Shown here: positions 5,395 to 5,485 of the stretch, piece after piece
Layout: every line of letters starts with the position of its first letter
Position numbering within the stretch: the stretch's first letter is position 1
Assembly: GCA_017398165.1 (NCBI GenBank)
Contig: JAFQHB010000160.1
Coordinates: 1 to 5,485, forward strand
Source of the DNA: Bacillota bacterium
GTDB taxonomy: Bacteria; Bacillota; Dehalobacteriia; UBA4068; UBA4997
DNA length: 5,485 nt
Reading direction: 5' to 3'
The notes under the pieces: generated by a model
What the model saw: the letters and a program-made list of their open reading frames with translations, nothing else
Told to the model about the DNA's origin: nothing
Database searches by the model: none
Translations under genes and position numbers: made by a program

Positions 5395-5485
5395 TCCGGT
5401 GCGTATGCTGGTGCTGCTGCTTTTATTGGGATGTCTGGGCGGATGCAGCAGCGGCGGAGATCTGAAAGATATCGAGCTGGTATCG
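5387..5485 (+). CDS. Ger(x)C-type spore germination lipoprotein (N-terminal part)
   Basis: Only 33 codons lie in the window. The start overlaps the end of the GerA gene (ATGAGTAA) and has GGAGG 5 bases before it, so the two genes are translationally linked. The N-terminus is a lipoprotein signal peptide: a short MSNPVR head, a hydrophobic stretch MLVLLLLLGCLG, then the lipobox LGGC with the lipidated cysteine at residue 20. The mature start, SSGGDLKDIELVS, resembles the beginning of GerC proteins, which form the outward-facing C subunit of germinant receptors. Position directly after a GerA gene supports this. The rest of the protein is outside the window. Confidence 0.85.
   Translation, partial: MSNPVRMLVLLLLLGCLGGCSSGGDLKDIELVS

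Overview
The window looks like a stretch of chromosome from an endospore-forming member of the Bacillota (Firmicutes). The main evidence is a GerA-family spore germinant-receptor gene, followed by the start of a GerC-type lipoprotein gene and preceded by a sequence that fits a forespore sigma-G promoter. Purine-rich Shine-Dalgarno sequences before every start and tRNA genes with encoded CCA ends agree with this. The coding sequence is moderately GC-rich by eye, so an AT-rich Clostridium or Bacillus is less likely than a clostridial or Negativicutes-type anaerobe. That narrower placement is a guess.

Layout from left to right: (1) bases 1-626, minus strand: the first 208 codons of a flavin- and NAD(P)H-dependent disulfide oxidoreductase of the CoA-disulfide reductase/NADH oxidase group, cut by the window edge. 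Its upstream region holds a dyad and an 8-bp direct repeat. (2) bases 779-1707, minus strand: a LysR-type regulator with its own terminator. (3) bases 1708-1843: a compact divergent control region with a near-perfect LysR-type box between the two promoters. (4) bases 1844-3235, plus strand: an alanine/glycine:cation symporter (AGCS family), closed by a strong terminator at 3284-3340. (5) bases 3371-3695, minus strand: a two-gene tRNA operon, tRNA-Cys(GCA) then tRNA-Leu(UAA), with a clear sigma-A promoter and two tandem terminators. (6) bases 3838-5485, plus strand: a germination operon with its sigma-G-like promoter, a GerA A-subunit gene of 498 codons, and an overlapping C-subunit lipoprotein gene cut by the window end.

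Functionally the window is a set of small independent units. The LysR gene and the symporter gene probably form one regulatory pair in which the regulator controls uptake of a small amino acid and its own synthesis. The germination operon would be made in the developing forespore and would give the dormant spore a nutrient sensor in its inner membrane. Many such receptors respond to amino acids, but nothing here links the symporter's substrate to the receptor's germinant. No mobile element, CRISPR array or obvious foreign island is visible. The most interesting points are the sigma-G promoter match, a divergent membrane core in the GerA protein, the apparent A-then-C gene order, and the overlapping architecture of the LysR/symporter control region.
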